Source: Bacteroidota bacterium (GTDB lineage: Bacteria; Bacteroidota; Ignavibacteria; UBA10030; UBA6906). From it: a stretch of DNA of 64,000 nt. A program made the translations under genes and the position numbers. The notes beneath the pieces are model-generated. The model did no database searches and was not told the origin of the DNA. It worked only from the letters and a program-made list of their open reading frames with translations. The stretch is from positions 1-64,000 of the forward strand of contig JAUQWO010000088.1 of assembly GCA_030835135.1 (NCBI GenBank), written 5' to 3'. Positions 44,805 to 53,328 of the stretch are shown here, one piece after another. Position 1 is the stretch's first letter, and the number at the start of each line of letters is the position of its first letter.

Positions 44805-46946
44805 ATGAGTTACGTGAGACGTTGCATCGTTGTGCTTGGTGTAGCGCTGTTGTGGGCCCCCGCCCTCAGGGCGCAGTCGGACGCGGATTGCCTCGGATGT
44901 CATGCTGATGCCTCCATGAGCATGGAGCGGAAGGGGAAGACTGTCTCCCTTGCGGTCAACGGCAAGGCCTTCGCCGCATCGGTCCATGCCGGCATCGGAT
45001 GCGTCTCCTGCCATGGAGGGTTCAATCCGACCGAACTCCCCCACGCGAAGCGCATCACGCCGGTCAACTGCTTTTCGTGCCACGAGAGCGATGCGGTCAA
45101 GGGGTATTCGCACAGCATCCATGGCACACCGAATGAGGCCGGCGCCACTGCCGCGCGGTGCGTGGACTGTCACACGACGCATGCGATCCGGCCGGTCTCC
45201 GCACTCGAGCCTCTCCAGAAGAAGGCCTTCGCGGAAGCGATGTGCTCCCGCTGTCACGGGCAGGTGAGCGTGCGGTATGTCCAGTCTGACCACGGCATGG
45301 CCCTGGCCAATGGGGTGAAGGGCGCGCCGACCTGCATCGATTGCCACGGCGAGCATGGCGTCCAGTCGTCCTCGGACAGCATCGCTGTGACGAGCCGTCT
45401 GCATCAGGCACGCATGTGCGAGAGTTGCCATCTGGATAAGGCGGAGGTCCGCTCCCGCGTCGGCCCGTCGGCCGGGTTCATCCGCAGTTATGAAGAGAGC
45501 GTGCACGGGCAGGCCATCAAGCACGGTAATGATGCCGCCGCGGTCTGCACCGATTGCCACACCGCGCACGACATGAAGAAGGGGTCGAACCCCGCGTCGA
45601 CGGTTGCGAAGACGAACATCGCCTCGACCTGTGCGCAGTGCCATGGCGACAAGAAGGAAGAGTACGACGTCAGCATCCATGGCAAGGCCCTGATGAATGG
45701 CGTGTCGGCGTCGCCCACCTGCACGGACTGTCATGGCGAACACAACATCCTGTCGCCGAAGGACGAGCGGTCACCGGTCGCCGCCGCCAATGTCTCATCG
45801 CAGGTCTGTTCCCCCTGCCATGCGTCGGTGCGTCTGACATCCAAGTATGGCCTCGCGGCCGATCGTTTCCGCAGCTTCGAGGACAGTTTCCACGGGCTCG
45901 CGAACAGGGCCGGCGATGTGGAAGTGGCCAACTGTGCAAGCTGCCATGGCGTGCACGACATCAAGCCCTCGAGCGACTCCACATCGCGCATCGCGCCCGC
46001 GAATCTGGCCCGGACCTGCGGCGAATGCCACAAGGGGGCCAATGCCAATTTCACGAAGGGCTCGGTGCACGTCATCGCGACCGAGAGCTCCGACCGGGTG
46101 TTATACCTGGTGGCGAATGGCTATGTGGGTCTGATCATCCTGATCATCGGCGGCATGCTCGTGCACAACGTGCTGGACTTCATCAAGAAGTCGAAGCGCC
46201 AGCTGATGTACCGGCGCGGTGACCTGCCGCGCAAGCATGCGCCGCACCGTTTGTATGTGCGCATGACCCTGAGCGAGCGCATTCAGCACGCGTCGTTGCT
46301 GGTCAGCTTCATCACGCTGGTCCTGACAGGCTTCGCGCTGCGGTATCCCGACGCCTGGTGGGTCGTGCCGTTCCGGTCCACCATTCCCCTGGCGTTCGAA
46401 TTGCGTGGGATCCTGCACCGCCTTGCGGCGGTCGTGATGGTCAGCGCGAGTCTGTATCACGTCTATTACCTTTTCTTCGTGCCCCGCGGCAAGGAGTTGC
46501 TGCGCGACCTGCTTCCTGTCCGCAAGGACATCGATGATGCGATCGCTGTGATGCGGTACAATCTGGGTTTTGCGGAGGAGAAGCCGCGCTTCGGACGGTT
46601 CAGCTACATCGAGAAGAGCGAATACTGGGCCCTGGTGTGGGGAACGATCGTCATGGGCGTCACGGGCGTGATCCTCTGGGCCGACAATGTGTTCCTCGGT
46701 ATCCTGACGAAGCTCTGGTGGGATGTTGCCCGCACCGTGCACTATTATGAAGCGTGGCTGGCGACGCTGGCCATCATCGTCTGGCATTTCTATTTCGTGA
46801 TCTTCAACCCCGACACGTACCCGATCAATCTTGCGTTCTGGAAGGGCACGCTGACCGAGGAAGAGATGGAAGAGGAACATCCGCTGGAGCTTGAAAAACT
46901 CCAGGCGGCGATGGATTCATCCGCAGCAGGATCGGATCATGCATAA
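44805..46946 (+). CDS. 13-haem cytochrome c fused to a b-type membrane domain (CbcL-like)
   Basis: 713 aa. Signal peptide (VVLGVALLWAPALRAQ), then 13 CXXCH sites between about residues 29 and 410 (CLGCH, CVSCH, CFSCH, CVDCH, CSRCH and so on to CGECH). The C-terminal 290 residues hold five hydrophobic helices with His residues placed for b haems (RIQHASLLVSFITLVLTG, GILHRLAAVVMV, AIIVWHFYFVIF). This c-plus-b fusion has the build of CbcL of Geobacter, which passes quinol electrons to periplasmic cytochromes. Here it starts the cluster and is overlapped by the next gene. Direct activity is inferred. Confidence 0.85.
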   Translation: MSYVRRCIVVLGVALLWAPALRAQSDADCLGCHADASMSMERKGKTVSLAVNGKAFAASVHAGIGCVSCHGGFNPTELPHAKRITPVNCFSCHESDAVKGYSHSIHGTPNEAGATAARCVDCHTTHAIRPVSALEPLQKKAFAEAMCSRCHGQVSVRYVQSDHGMALANGVKGAPTCIDCHGEHGVQSSSDSIAVTSRLHQARMCESCHLDKAEVRSRVGPSAGFIRSYEESVHGQAIKHGNDAAAVCTDCHTAHDMKKGSNPASTVAKTNIASTCAQCHGDKKEEYDVSIHGKALMNGVSASPTCTDCHGEHNILSPKDERSPVAAANVSSQVCSPCHASVRLTSKYGLAADRFRSFEDSFHGLANRAGDVEVANCASCHGVHDIKPSSDSTSRIAPANLARTCGECHKGANANFTKGSVHVIATESSDRVLYLVANGYVGLIILIIGGMLVHNVLDFIKKSKRQLMYRRGDLPRKHAPHRLYVRMTLSERIQHASLLVSFITLVLTGFALRYPDAWWVVPFRSTIPLAFELRGILHRLAAVVMVSASLYHVYYLFFVPRGKELLRDLLPVRKDIDDAIAVMRYNLGFAEEKPRFGRFSYIEKSEYWALVWGTIVMGVTGVILWADNVFLGILTKLWWDVARTVHYYEAWLATLAIIVWHFYFVIFNPDTYPINLAFWKGTLTEEEMEEEHPLELEKLQAAMDSSAAGSDHA

Positions 46947-48981
46947 GCGTATGTCCACACGGGGGCCCGGGGGCCGGACGATCCGGCTGGTGGCCCTCTT
47001 CCTGGGGGCTCTGGGCGCTTTCGCCGGCAGTGTCCGTGCCCAGGAGGCCGAAGAATGTCTGGCCTGTCACTCCGACCGTGATCTGACGGGGACACGGAAG
47101 GGGAAGACCATCAGTGTCTTCGTTGATCAGAAGAAGTTCGCGGCATCGGTGCATGGCTCGCTGGCCTGCGTCACCTGTCACGCCGACCTTGCCGGCAAGG
47201 AATTGCCGCATGACGAGGATGTGAAGCCTGCGGTCTGTGCCGATTGCCATGACGAGGTCGCGAAACACCAGGCCCGGTCTCTGCACGGCACGGCGGCTGC
47301 CCGCGGGGACGCGCTTGCGCCGCGATGCCCGACCTGTCACGGTACGCATGCGATCCTTCCGGTGAAGAACCCGAAGTCCCCGGTCTCGCCGCTGCAGGTC
47401 CCCTTCACGTGTGGCAGGTGCCATTCGGAAGGCTCGCCGGTCCAGCGTGAGCGTGCGATCCATCAGGACCACATCATCGAGAATTACACGGAGAGTATCC
47501 ACGGCGAAGGCCTCCTGAAGAAGGGATTGATCGTTTCCGCGACCTGTGCATCGTGTCATACCGCGCACATGCAGCTGCCGCATACGGATCCGGCCTCATC
47601 CATCGCGCGAAAGAACATCGCGGCGACGTGCACGAAATGTCACGCCCAGATCGAAACGGTCCACCGGAAAGTGATCAAGGGTGAATTGTGGGAGCGGGAA
47701 GCGCACGTGCTCCCCGCGTGCGTGGACTGTCATCAGCCGCACAAGGCGCGCAAGGTGTTCTACGACCAGGGGATGTCCGACAAGGATTGCCTGCGGTGTC
47801 ACAGTCGGAAGGACCTGGTGTCGTCGAAGAACGGACGTTCTCTGTACGTTGCGCAAGAGCATCTCGGCGAATCGCGTCACGTGCGAGTGGCGTGCAGCCA
47901 GTGTCATGCCGGCGTGAACGTTGCGAAAGAGCGACCCTGCGAGACGATCACGCAGCCGGTGGATTGCGCATCGTGTCATGCGGAAGTGGCGCAGCAATAT
48001 CAGAAGAGCACGCACGGGCAATTGATCGCGCGTCAGGACCCCAACGGGCCCACGTGCAAGGAATGCCACGGTACGCATCGCATCTTTGGGAAATTCCAGC
48101 CGCAGTCGCCGACGTTCCCCACGAATATTCCGACATTGTGCGCGCGGTGCCACCGGGAGGGAGAGAAGGCCGCGGTCCGGTATACCGGTGATCAGACGAA
48201 CATCGTTCAGCATTACAACGAGAGCATCCATGGTCAGGGGTTGACGAAGAGCGGCCTGACGGTGACGGCGATGTGTACGAACTGCCACACGGCCCATGGC
48301 GTGTTGCCCCGGAAGGATCCGGCGTCGAGCATCAACCCGGCGAATGTTCCGAAGACATGCGGCACATGCCACCATGGGATCGAGGAGCAGTTCCGCCAGA
48401 GCATTCACGCCGACTCGTCGAAGGCCGGTGGGAAGCAGTTGCCGGTGTGCGACGACTGTCACAGCGCGCACTCGATCCGGCGGGCGGATGAGACCGGGTT
48501 CAAGCTGACGATCATGACGCAGTGCGGGCGGTGTCACGAAGAGATCGCGCGCACCTACTTTGATACCTATCACGGGAAGGTATCGCAGCTCGGGTACACC
48601 GGCACGGCGAAGTGCTATGATTGTCATGGTGCGCACGACATTCAGGCAGTGGGGGATCCCCGTTCGCATTTGAGTCGCGAGAATGTCGTGGCCACATGTC
48701 AGAAGTGTCACCCGGGCGCCAACCGGCGGTTCGCGGGATATCTGACCCATGCGACGCATCATGACCCCCAGAAGTATCCGTGGTTGTTCTGGACCTTCTG
48801 GGGCATGACGGGTCTGCTCGTCGTCACGTTCGTGATCGGTGGTATCCATACACTCCTCTGGCTGCCGCGGGCATTGCAGATGCGGCGTGCGCGCCGGAAG
48901 CGTGAGCAGGAGCGCGCCTCGGAGGAGCATACGGCATCAACGGAAACGGCAGATGGTGAGCATGGACCCGCACAAGAATAG
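46939..48981 (+). CDS. 19-haem membrane-anchored cytochrome c
   Basis: 680 aa from ATG 46939, overlapping the previous stop by 8 bases. Signal sequence (VALFLGALGAFAGSVRAQ) and then 19 CXXCH motifs (CLACH first, CQKCH last). A single C-terminal helix (WGMTGLLVVTFVIGGIHTLLW) anchors it, followed by a charged cytoplasmic tail. Hemes 5-7 and 13-15 lie in segments that repeat each other (ESIHGEGLLKKGL and ESIHGQGLTKSGL; both then CHTAH and PASSI). Its N-terminus is paralogous to that of the 13-haem fusion. The b-type gene that follows would complete a split version of that protein. Confidence 0.85.
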   Translation: MHKRMSTRGPGGRTIRLVALFLGALGAFAGSVRAQEAEECLACHSDRDLTGTRKGKTISVFVDQKKFAASVHGSLACVTCHADLAGKELPHDEDVKPAVCADCHDEVAKHQARSLHGTAAARGDALAPRCPTCHGTHAILPVKNPKSPVSPLQVPFTCGRCHSEGSPVQRERAIHQDHIIENYTESIHGEGLLKKGLIVSATCASCHTAHMQLPHTDPASSIARKNIAATCTKCHAQIETVHRKVIKGELWEREAHVLPACVDCHQPHKARKVFYDQGMSDKDCLRCHSRKDLVSSKNGRSLYVAQEHLGESRHVRVACSQCHAGVNVAKERPCETITQPVDCASCHAEVAQQYQKSTHGQLIARQDPNGPTCKECHGTHRIFGKFQPQSPTFPTNIPTLCARCHREGEKAAVRYTGDQTNIVQHYNESIHGQGLTKSGLTVTAMCTNCHTAHGVLPRKDPASSINPANVPKTCGTCHHGIEEQFRQSIHADSSKAGGKQLPVCDDCHSAHSIRRADETGFKLTIMTQCGRCHEEIARTYFDTYHGKVSQLGYTGTAKCYDCHGAHDIQAVGDPRSHLSRENVVATCQKCHPGANRRFAGYLTHATHHDPQKYPWLFWTFWGMTGLLVVTFVIGGIHTLLWLPRALQMRRARRKREQERASEEHTASTETADGEHGPAQE

Positions 48982-49813
48982 TACGGACGAACGCCAGTAT
49001 GTGCGGTTCTCGCGGCTGAACCGCTTGCTGCATGCAGGCATGATCGTGTCGTTCATCAGTCTTGCTCTGACGGGCATGACGTTGAAGTTCTCCTATACCG
49101 GGTGGGCGGCGTTCCTGTCGCGCCTCTTCGGCGGGTATCAGTCCGCCGGCTTCATTCACCGTCTGGCGGCAGTGGTCATGGTCGCCGTGTTCATCACGCA
49201 TGTGGTGGACCTGTTCCGGCGGAAGAAGCGTGAGTACGGGAGCTGGAAGGCCCTGTTGTTCGGTCCGGATACGATGCTGATGAACAAAAAGGACCTCCAC
49301 GATGTGCGGGATTCGTTCAAATGGTTCCTGGGGATGGGTCCTCGGCCGCAGTACGGGCGGTGGACGTACTGGGAGAAGTTCGACTATTTTGCCGTGTTCT
49401 GGGGGATGGTCGTGATCGGATCGACGGGGTTGACGCTCTGGTTCCCGGAGTTCTTCACGCTGGTGTTTCCGGGATGGGCGCTCAATGTGGCGACCATCAT
49501 TCACAGTGATGAGGCGTTGTTGGCGACCGGCTTCATTTTCACGGTCCACTTCTTCAATACGCATCTCCGGCCGGAGAAATTTCCGATGGACATGGTGATC
49601 TTCACCGGGCGGATGGATGTGGAGGAATTGAAGGAGGACAAGCCCGAGGAGTACGAGAAGGAAGTGGCTGCGGGAACCCTGGAGTCGCGTCTGGCGGAGC
49701 CCTATCCGGCCATTGTGATCAGGGCGATCCGGGTCTTTGCCTGGATCGCGCTGGGCATCGGATTCAGCATTGTGGTCTGGATCATCTATGCCATGGTGTT
49801 CGCGTACCGGTAA
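48962..49813 (+). CDS. Membrane b-type cytochrome subunit
   Basis: 283 aa, start at ATG 48962, overlapping the 19-haem gene by 20 bases. Five hydrophobic segments; His residues in LNRLLHAGMIVSFISLALTG, GFIHRLAAVVMVAVFITHVV, IIHSDEALLATGF and TVHFFNTH are suited to two b haems. It aligns along its length with the C-terminal part of the 13-haem fusion (IHRLAAVVMV is shared; PRPQYGRWTYWEKFDYF matches PRFGRFSYIEKSEYW). Extra C-terminal helix follows a charged loop. Likely quinol-oxidising partner of the 19-haem cytochrome. Confidence 0.8.
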   Translation: MDPHKNSTDERQYVRFSRLNRLLHAGMIVSFISLALTGMTLKFSYTGWAAFLSRLFGGYQSAGFIHRLAAVVMVAVFITHVVDLFRRKKREYGSWKALLFGPDTMLMNKKDLHDVRDSFKWFLGMGPRPQYGRWTYWEKFDYFAVFWGMVVIGSTGLTLWFPEFFTLVFPGWALNVATIIHSDEALLATGFIFTVHFFNTHLRPEKFPMDMVIFTGRMDVEELKEDKPEEYEKEVAAGTLESRLAEPYPAIVIRAIRVFAWIALGIGFSIVVWIIYAMVFAYR

Positions 49814-49884
49814 TCACATGTGGAAAATTGTTTTTCTTTGCCGTACATTCAGGCATCAACACCAACTTTCTTAAGGAGGGTTCC

Positions 49885-50403
49885 ATGAGGATCGCCATCA
49901 CCGCCATCGCACTCGTTGTCGCGATCGTATTCATTGCCGGCACCGTTGCCGCGGAGAACAAGTACATCGGCACCAAGACCTGCGCCATGTGTCACAAGGC
50001 GAAGGACAAGGGCGAAGCATTCGTGATCTGGCAGAAGAGTGCCCATGCCGGTGCGTTCAAGACCCTGCAGACCGATGCGGCGAAGAAGGTCGCGAAGGAC
50101 AAGGGGTTGACTGTGGCGCCGGACCAGGCTCCCGAATGTCTGAAGTGCCATGTGACCGGTGGGGCGGCCGCGGATGTGAAGGAAGGCGTGACGTGTGAAG
50201 CGTGTCACGGTGCAGCATCCGGCTACAAGACCCTGCATACGAAGGCCGAGAACAAGGCCAAGGCTGTGGACGCCGGTCTGATCACGGGCGATGCGGCGAT
50301 GAAGACCTGTGTGACCTGCCACAACAGCGAAAGCCCGACGTTCAAGGGCTTCAAGCCGGCGGAAATGTGGGCAAAGATCGTCCACAAGACCCCCAAGAAG
50401 TAA
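49885..50403 (+). CDS. Tetrahaem periplasmic cytochrome c (c554-like)
   Basis: 172 aa from ATG 49885, set by AAGGAGGG. Signal peptide to about residue 23 (VVAIVFIAGTVAAE). Four CXXCH sites: CAMCH, CLKCH, CEACH, CVTCH. The spacing and the starting KYIGTKTCAMCHK, WQKSAHAGAFKTL are like the cytochrome c554 family. Soluble and lysine-rich, it suits a periplasmic electron shuttle between the membrane and outer-membrane parts of the cluster. Confidence 0.87.
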   Translation: MRIAITAIALVVAIVFIAGTVAAENKYIGTKTCAMCHKAKDKGEAFVIWQKSAHAGAFKTLQTDAAKKVAKDKGLTVAPDQAPECLKCHVTGGAAADVKEGVTCEACHGAASGYKTLHTKAENKAKAVDAGLITGDAAMKTCVTCHNSESPTFKGFKPAEMWAKIVHKTPKK

Positions 50404-50418
50404 CAGCGGTTTACTGAC

Positions 50419-50455
50419 GGCGGGGGTCGCGTACGCGGGCCCCGCCGCTGTGTTT
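50419..50455 (+). terminator. Hairpin after the tetrahaem gene
   Basis: ggcgggg and ccccgcc arms with a loop holding gcgtacgc, followed by gctgtgttt. It may partly separate the first four cytochrome genes from the rest. Confidence 0.5.
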
Positions 50456-50478
50456 CACCTCAACCTGTGGTGGCGGCA

Positions 50479-51978
50479 ATGACCAGACGGCGTCTCCCTG
50501 ATATATTCTATAATCCGATCTCGATCGGTGGTGCAGCGATCGCCAGTGTGGCGTTGTTGACCATCGTCTTCCTGACCGCCGTGGAGTTGTTGCAGTCGGA
50601 TGCCCCCGCGTACATCGGCATCATCTCGTACATCGTTCTCCCGCTCCCGCTCATCCTGGGGCTCATGCTGATCCCCATCGGTGCCTGGCGTGAGCGCCGG
50701 CGCCTGCGGAAGGGGCAGCCGGCGAGCCGGCTGTCGTTCACCGTCGACCTTGCCGTCCCGCGTCAGCGGGCAGCATTGACGCTCTTCTCCGGTGTCACGT
50801 TCATCGTGCTGCTGTTCACGGCGTATGGCAGTTACCGGGTCTTCGAGTGGACCGAATCGGTGCCGTTCTGCGGCACGACCTGTCATTCGGTGATGGAACC
50901 GGAATACACTGCCTATCAGAATTCTCCCCACGCCCGAGTCAAATGCGTGGAATGCCATGTGGGATCCGGTGCCGGGTGGTATGTGCGGTCCAAACTCTCC
51001 GGTGCATATCAGGTCTACGCGGTGGTCGCGGGCGTTTATCCGACCCCGATCCCGACGCCGATCGCGAACCTCCGCCCGGCCCGGGAAACCTGCGAGCAGT
51101 GCCATTGGCCATCGCATTTCTCGGCAGAGAAGAAGTATGTGAACACATATTTCAAGTCGGACTCCGCCAACACGCCGTGGACCGTTGCCCTGCTGATGAA
51201 GATCGGCGGCGGCAACGATGAGCATGGCCCGGCCGGTGGCATCCACTGGCACATCAGCCCCTCCATCGAGATCCAGTATGCGGCCACCGACACGCAGCGG
51301 CAGGTCATCCCCTATGTCCGCGTGAAGGATGTGAAGACCGGGACCATCACCGAGTTCATCGTCCCCGACGAAGAATCCCGTATGGCTGAATACCGTGAGA
51401 AGGCCGGCGCCGCAATGAGTTGCATCGATTGCCACAACAGGCCATCGCATATCTATCGTCCCCCGGCACGGATCGTGGACCAGAGCCTTGCGCGCAACCG
51501 GATCAGTCCGGCGCTGCCGCATATCCGCGCAAAGGCCATGGAAGCGTTGAAGCAGGAATACACCTCGACCGGGGTGGCGATGGACAGCATTGCGCTTCAG
51601 CTCAGGGAGTACTACGCGGCGGAATTCCCTGCGCTCCCGCAGGAGCAGCGGGCATCGCTCGATGCGGCCATTCAGGAGATCCAGCGTCAGTACCGGTTGA
51701 ACTTCTTCCCCACGATGAGAGTACGCTGGAGTGCGTACCCGAACAATATCGGGCACATGACGGACCTCGGGTGCTTCCGTTGTCACGACGGGAACCACAA
51801 GAGCGCCGACGGCCGCGTGATCTCCAAGGATTGCAATACCTGTCATACCATTCTGTACCAGGGAACGGACATCGTCCCGCAGACGCTGTCGGTGGGCGGA
51901 CTGCCGTTCCAGCACCCGGAAGATATCGGCGACGGGTGGAACGAAATGAACTGTGTGGAATGCCATTCCGGCCGGTAA
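50479..51978 (+). CDS. NapC/NirT-type seven-haem inner-membrane cytochrome (ImcH-like)
   Basis: 499 aa from ATG 50479. Three N-terminal membrane helices (about 12-37, 45-75 and 100-125), then a periplasmic part with seven haem sites: an unusual CX3CH (FCGTTCHSVMEPEY) and six CXXCH (CVECH, CEQCH, CIDCH, CFRCH, CNTCH, CVECH). The Met after the first site is the NapC-type ligand region. Three helices plus seven haems is the layout of ImcH, an inner-membrane quinol oxidase for extracellular electron transfer in Geobacter. I infer that role from layout and neighbours. Confidence 0.8.
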   Translation: MTRRRLPDIFYNPISIGGAAIASVALLTIVFLTAVELLQSDAPAYIGIISYIVLPLPLILGLMLIPIGAWRERRRLRKGQPASRLSFTVDLAVPRQRAALTLFSGVTFIVLLFTAYGSYRVFEWTESVPFCGTTCHSVMEPEYTAYQNSPHARVKCVECHVGSGAGWYVRSKLSGAYQVYAVVAGVYPTPIPTPIANLRPARETCEQCHWPSHFSAEKKYVNTYFKSDSANTPWTVALLMKIGGGNDEHGPAGGIHWHISPSIEIQYAATDTQRQVIPYVRVKDVKTGTITEFIVPDEESRMAEYREKAGAAMSCIDCHNRPSHIYRPPARIVDQSLARNRISPALPHIRAKAMEALKQEYTSTGVAMDSIALQLREYYAAEFPALPQEQRASLDAAIQEIQRQYRLNFFPTMRVRWSAYPNNIGHMTDLGCFRCHDGNHKSADGRVISKDCNTCHTILYQGTDIVPQTLSVGGLPFQHPEDIGDGWNEMNCVECHSGR

Positions 51979-52020
51979 CGGGTGGCGCGTCATGGTAGGC
52001 GGCAACGAAAGGAACATCGC

Positions 52021-53328
52021 ATGAACGGATCACGTCTTCTCCCGCTTGTCGTGTTGCTGACGGCGTGTGTGGCGACGTCCGGGGCGCAATACGTCTCGGG
52101 GCGCGTGTCCACCGCGTTCTATGGGTGGGAGCAATTCGATACGGTGGGAGTGTCCCAGCAACGCGTCCGGGCGTATCAGACGGCCCAGCTGACGGTGTCG
52201 CAGGGAGATCTCTCGCTGACGACCTTCCTGCAGGGGTCAACGAACCTTGCCGGTTCCTTCGGGGACGCGGGCCGGGTACGGCTCTACAACCTCTACCTCA
52301 GCTGGCTCAATATCGGCAAGGTCGCCGAGGTCCATCTCGGACGTCAGAGCGTGTATGCCGGTGTGGGTGTCGGGTCTCTCGATGGCCTTGTCGCCCGCGC
52401 CCGGTTGCTCAACAACACGCTGACGATCACGGGATACGGCGGTGCGGCCGTCGGACCGGAGTTCACGATGCCGTCCAAATTCTCCGCGAATGCGATGTAC
52501 GGCGGGCAGGTTGTCACCACGGCACTGCCGGGTGCACGCATCGGTCTCAGCTACATGAAGCGACAGGAAGAGCGCGATCCGTACTGGACCCTGCGGGCGC
52601 GTGACACGTCGTTCACGCCGACACCCTTCTACGTCGAACCGTATGAGGACGCCGAGGAGCTTGCCAGTGCCGATGCGCGGTATGATCATCACGGCCGGTT
52701 CTCGGTGTACGGGCGGTTCGATGTGGACATTCTGAATGCGCGCACCGCGCGTGCCCAGGGCGGTGCCCGTGTACAACTCACCGACCGGATCGCGGTGAGC
52801 GCGGAGTATATCCACCGTCTTCCACGGGTGATGTACAACTCGATCTTTTCCGCGTTCGTTTCGAATGCGGTGGACGAGATCGAGGGCGGCGTGGAGTACG
52901 GCTTCACTCCGATGCTGCGTGCCTTCGGCCGGGTCGCTGCGGTCTCCTATACGGACGAGAAGAGTACCCGGTGGACGGTCGGGCTCAATACCGGCTACGC
53001 CACCGTTGCGTATGCCGGCAGCAACGGGTATGCAGGCGAATTGACCTCGATCAGCGCCCAGGCCTCCTATCCGCTCTTCGGCAAAGTGATCATTCCTACA
53101 GCCGGCATTTCCTATGCGTCGTACCGGTTGAGCAAAGAGAGCACCAAGGACAACGCCCTCGGCGTGATCCTCGGTGCTGCGGTGCGCCCCACGGCCGCGA
53201 TCTCCTGTGATGTGCAGGGGCAATGGTTGACCAACAAGCTGATGCAGCGTGACCTCCGTGTCCAGGCGCGATTCAGTTACTGGTTTGCCCATCGGTTCTC
53301 ACGGACGAATGTGGAGGGACGGCAATGA
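52021..53328 (+). CDS. Outer-membrane beta-barrel (porin-like) of the cytochrome cluster
   Basis: 435 aa from ATG 52021, with AAAGGAAC before it. Signal peptide (VVLLTACVATSGAQ). The rest is alternating hydrophobic strands rich in Gly, Tyr and Ser (YLSWLNIGKVAEVHLGRQSV, SVYGRFDVDILNA), no cysteine, ending in RFSYWFAHRFS, as in outer-membrane barrels. It sits between the inner-membrane cytochromes and two more multihaem proteins, and overlaps the 14-haem gene by 4 bases (ATGA). Porins of this kind form the sheath of porin-cytochrome conduits; that role is inferred. Confidence 0.75.
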   Translation: MNGSRLLPLVVLLTACVATSGAQYVSGRVSTAFYGWEQFDTVGVSQQRVRAYQTAQLTVSQGDLSLTTFLQGSTNLAGSFGDAGRVRLYNLYLSWLNIGKVAEVHLGRQSVYAGVGVGSLDGLVARARLLNNTLTITGYGGAAVGPEFTMPSKFSANAMYGGQVVTTALPGARIGLSYMKRQEERDPYWTLRARDTSFTPTPFYVEPYEDAEELASADARYDHHGRFSVYGRFDVDILNARTARAQGGARVQLTDRIAVSAEYIHRLPRVMYNSIFSAFVSNAVDEIEGGVEYGFTPMLRAFGRVAAVSYTDEKSTRWTVGLNTGYATVAYAGSNGYAGELTSISAQASYPLFGKVIIPTAGISYASYRLSKESTKDNALGVILGAAVRPTAAISCDVQGQWLTNKLMQRDLRVQARFSYWFAHRFSRTNVEGRQ

